Source: Candidatus Peribacterales bacterium (lineage in GTDB: Bacteria > Patescibacteriota > Gracilibacteria > Peribacterales > Peribacteraceae). From it: a DNA stretch of 13,008 nucleotides. The translations under genes were made by a program, and so were the position numbers. The notes beneath the pieces are model-generated. The model searched no databases. It saw only the letters and a list, made by a program, of their open reading frames with translations, and was not told where the DNA came from. The stretch lies in NCBI GenBank assembly GCA_020059985.1, contig JAGVCI010000087.1, positions 1-13,008 of the forward strand. The letters run 5' to 3'. Shown here piece after piece: positions 12,832-13,008 of this stretch (its first letter is position 1; every line of letters starts with the position of its first letter).

Positions 12832-13008
12832 ATGACACACCGCTCACGTTCCGCACATTTCGAACACCTCGTCATGGTGTTTGTCCTCTCCGCATTCATG
12901 TTGTTTTTCGCGGTGAACCTTCGCTATGCGGAAGTGAGTTTTGCGTTGTCCCCGTTGCCGACTGCGACGAGTCCTACACCGAAGGACTGTGAAGCGGTTC
13001 GCAAGAAA
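12832..13008 (+). CDS. Exported or membrane-anchored protein of unknown function, N-terminal part (3' truncated)
   Basis: An ATG opens a frame of 59 codons with no stop before the window ends. The N-terminus is basic and polar (MTHRSRSAHFEH, 1-12). A hydrophobic segment follows (about 13-28: LVMVFVLSAFMLFFAV), then a Ser/Pro/Thr-rich stretch (about 39-51) and KDCEAVRKK at the edge. This reads as a signal peptide or single anchor with an extracytoplasmic linker. The strong promoter at 12775-12803 supports the start; there is no Shine-Dalgarno. I do not recognise a family from this fragment. Confidence 0.7.
   Translation, partial: MTHRSRSAHFEHLVMVFVLSAFMLFFAVNLRYAEVSFALSPLPTATSPTPKDCEAVRKK

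Noticed and set aside
12708..12899. A 63-codon minus-strand frame with a CxxC
   Set aside because: It overlaps the divergent promoters and the start of the gene at 12832, and has neither a start signal nor recognisable homology.
1..13008. UGA recoded to glycine (code 25), as in Gracilibacteria
   Set aside because: rpsB, the GT2 gene and the GH81 gene end at UGA exactly where their families end, and no in-frame UGA interrupts conserved regions.
1..13008. CRISPR array, tRNA, rRNA, transposase or attachment-site repeats
   Set aside because: No regularly spaced repeats, cloverleaf, rRNA segments or transposase motifs were seen; nearly all bases fall in ordinary genes or short promoter gaps.

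Overview
The window is a gene-dense bacterial segment with 11 supported protein genes, two of them cut by the window edges, and no tRNA, rRNA, CRISPR array or insertion sequence that I can see. UGA ends several clear genes (rpsB, the glycosyltransferase, the GH81 gene) and tryptophan is TGG, so the code is standard (table 11) and not the UGA=Gly code of Gracilibacteria/Absconditabacteria. Several traits are compatible with a Candidate Phyla Radiation (Patescibacteria) genome of the Peribacteria/Peregrinibacteria kind: moderate GC, tightly packed genes, a one-chain glycyl-tRNA synthetase, SLH-like repeats on a processing protease and tandem stand-alone STAS proteins. That placement is inference from gene style, not from a marker phylogeny.

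Layout, left to right. (1) The C-terminal end of a phospholipase D/cardiolipin-synthase-like protein (+) meets a single-domain response regulator (-) tail to tail with one base between them. (2) rpsB and tsf (ribosomal protein S2 and EF-Ts) form a minus-strand operon. Its 5' leader can fold into a nested hairpin that may be an autoregulatory S2 site. (3) Divergent from it runs a compact plus-strand operon: a processive cellulose-synthase-like GT2 glycosyltransferase, a membrane-anchored HlyD-like protein (4-bp overlap), and a GH81 endo-beta-1,3-glucanase (3-bp gap). The set parallels bcs, alginate and curdlan loci and suggests a beta-1,3-glucan synthesis, export and trimming system. This is the most interesting part of the window. 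(4) glyS (-) converges on the GH81 gene with two bases between stops. (5) Divergent from glyS lie a PrsW-type intramembrane metalloprotease and then an S41 carboxyl-terminal processing protease with SLH-like repeats, a possible surface proteolysis pair. (6) A two-gene STAS operon (-) converges on the protease, with a GC-rich hairpin between them. (7) At the right edge a divergent gene begins that encodes an N-terminally hydrophobic, probably exported protein; it is cut by the window.

Expression signals: most starts lack a Shine-Dalgarno sequence and several are preceded by a pyrimidine tract. A strong AAGGAG sits before only one gene, the second gene of the STAS operon. Several sigma-70-like promoters lie very close to their start codons, predicting leaderless or near-leaderless mRNAs (response regulator, glycosyltransferase, glyS). 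All promoter, leader and operator calls were made by eye.
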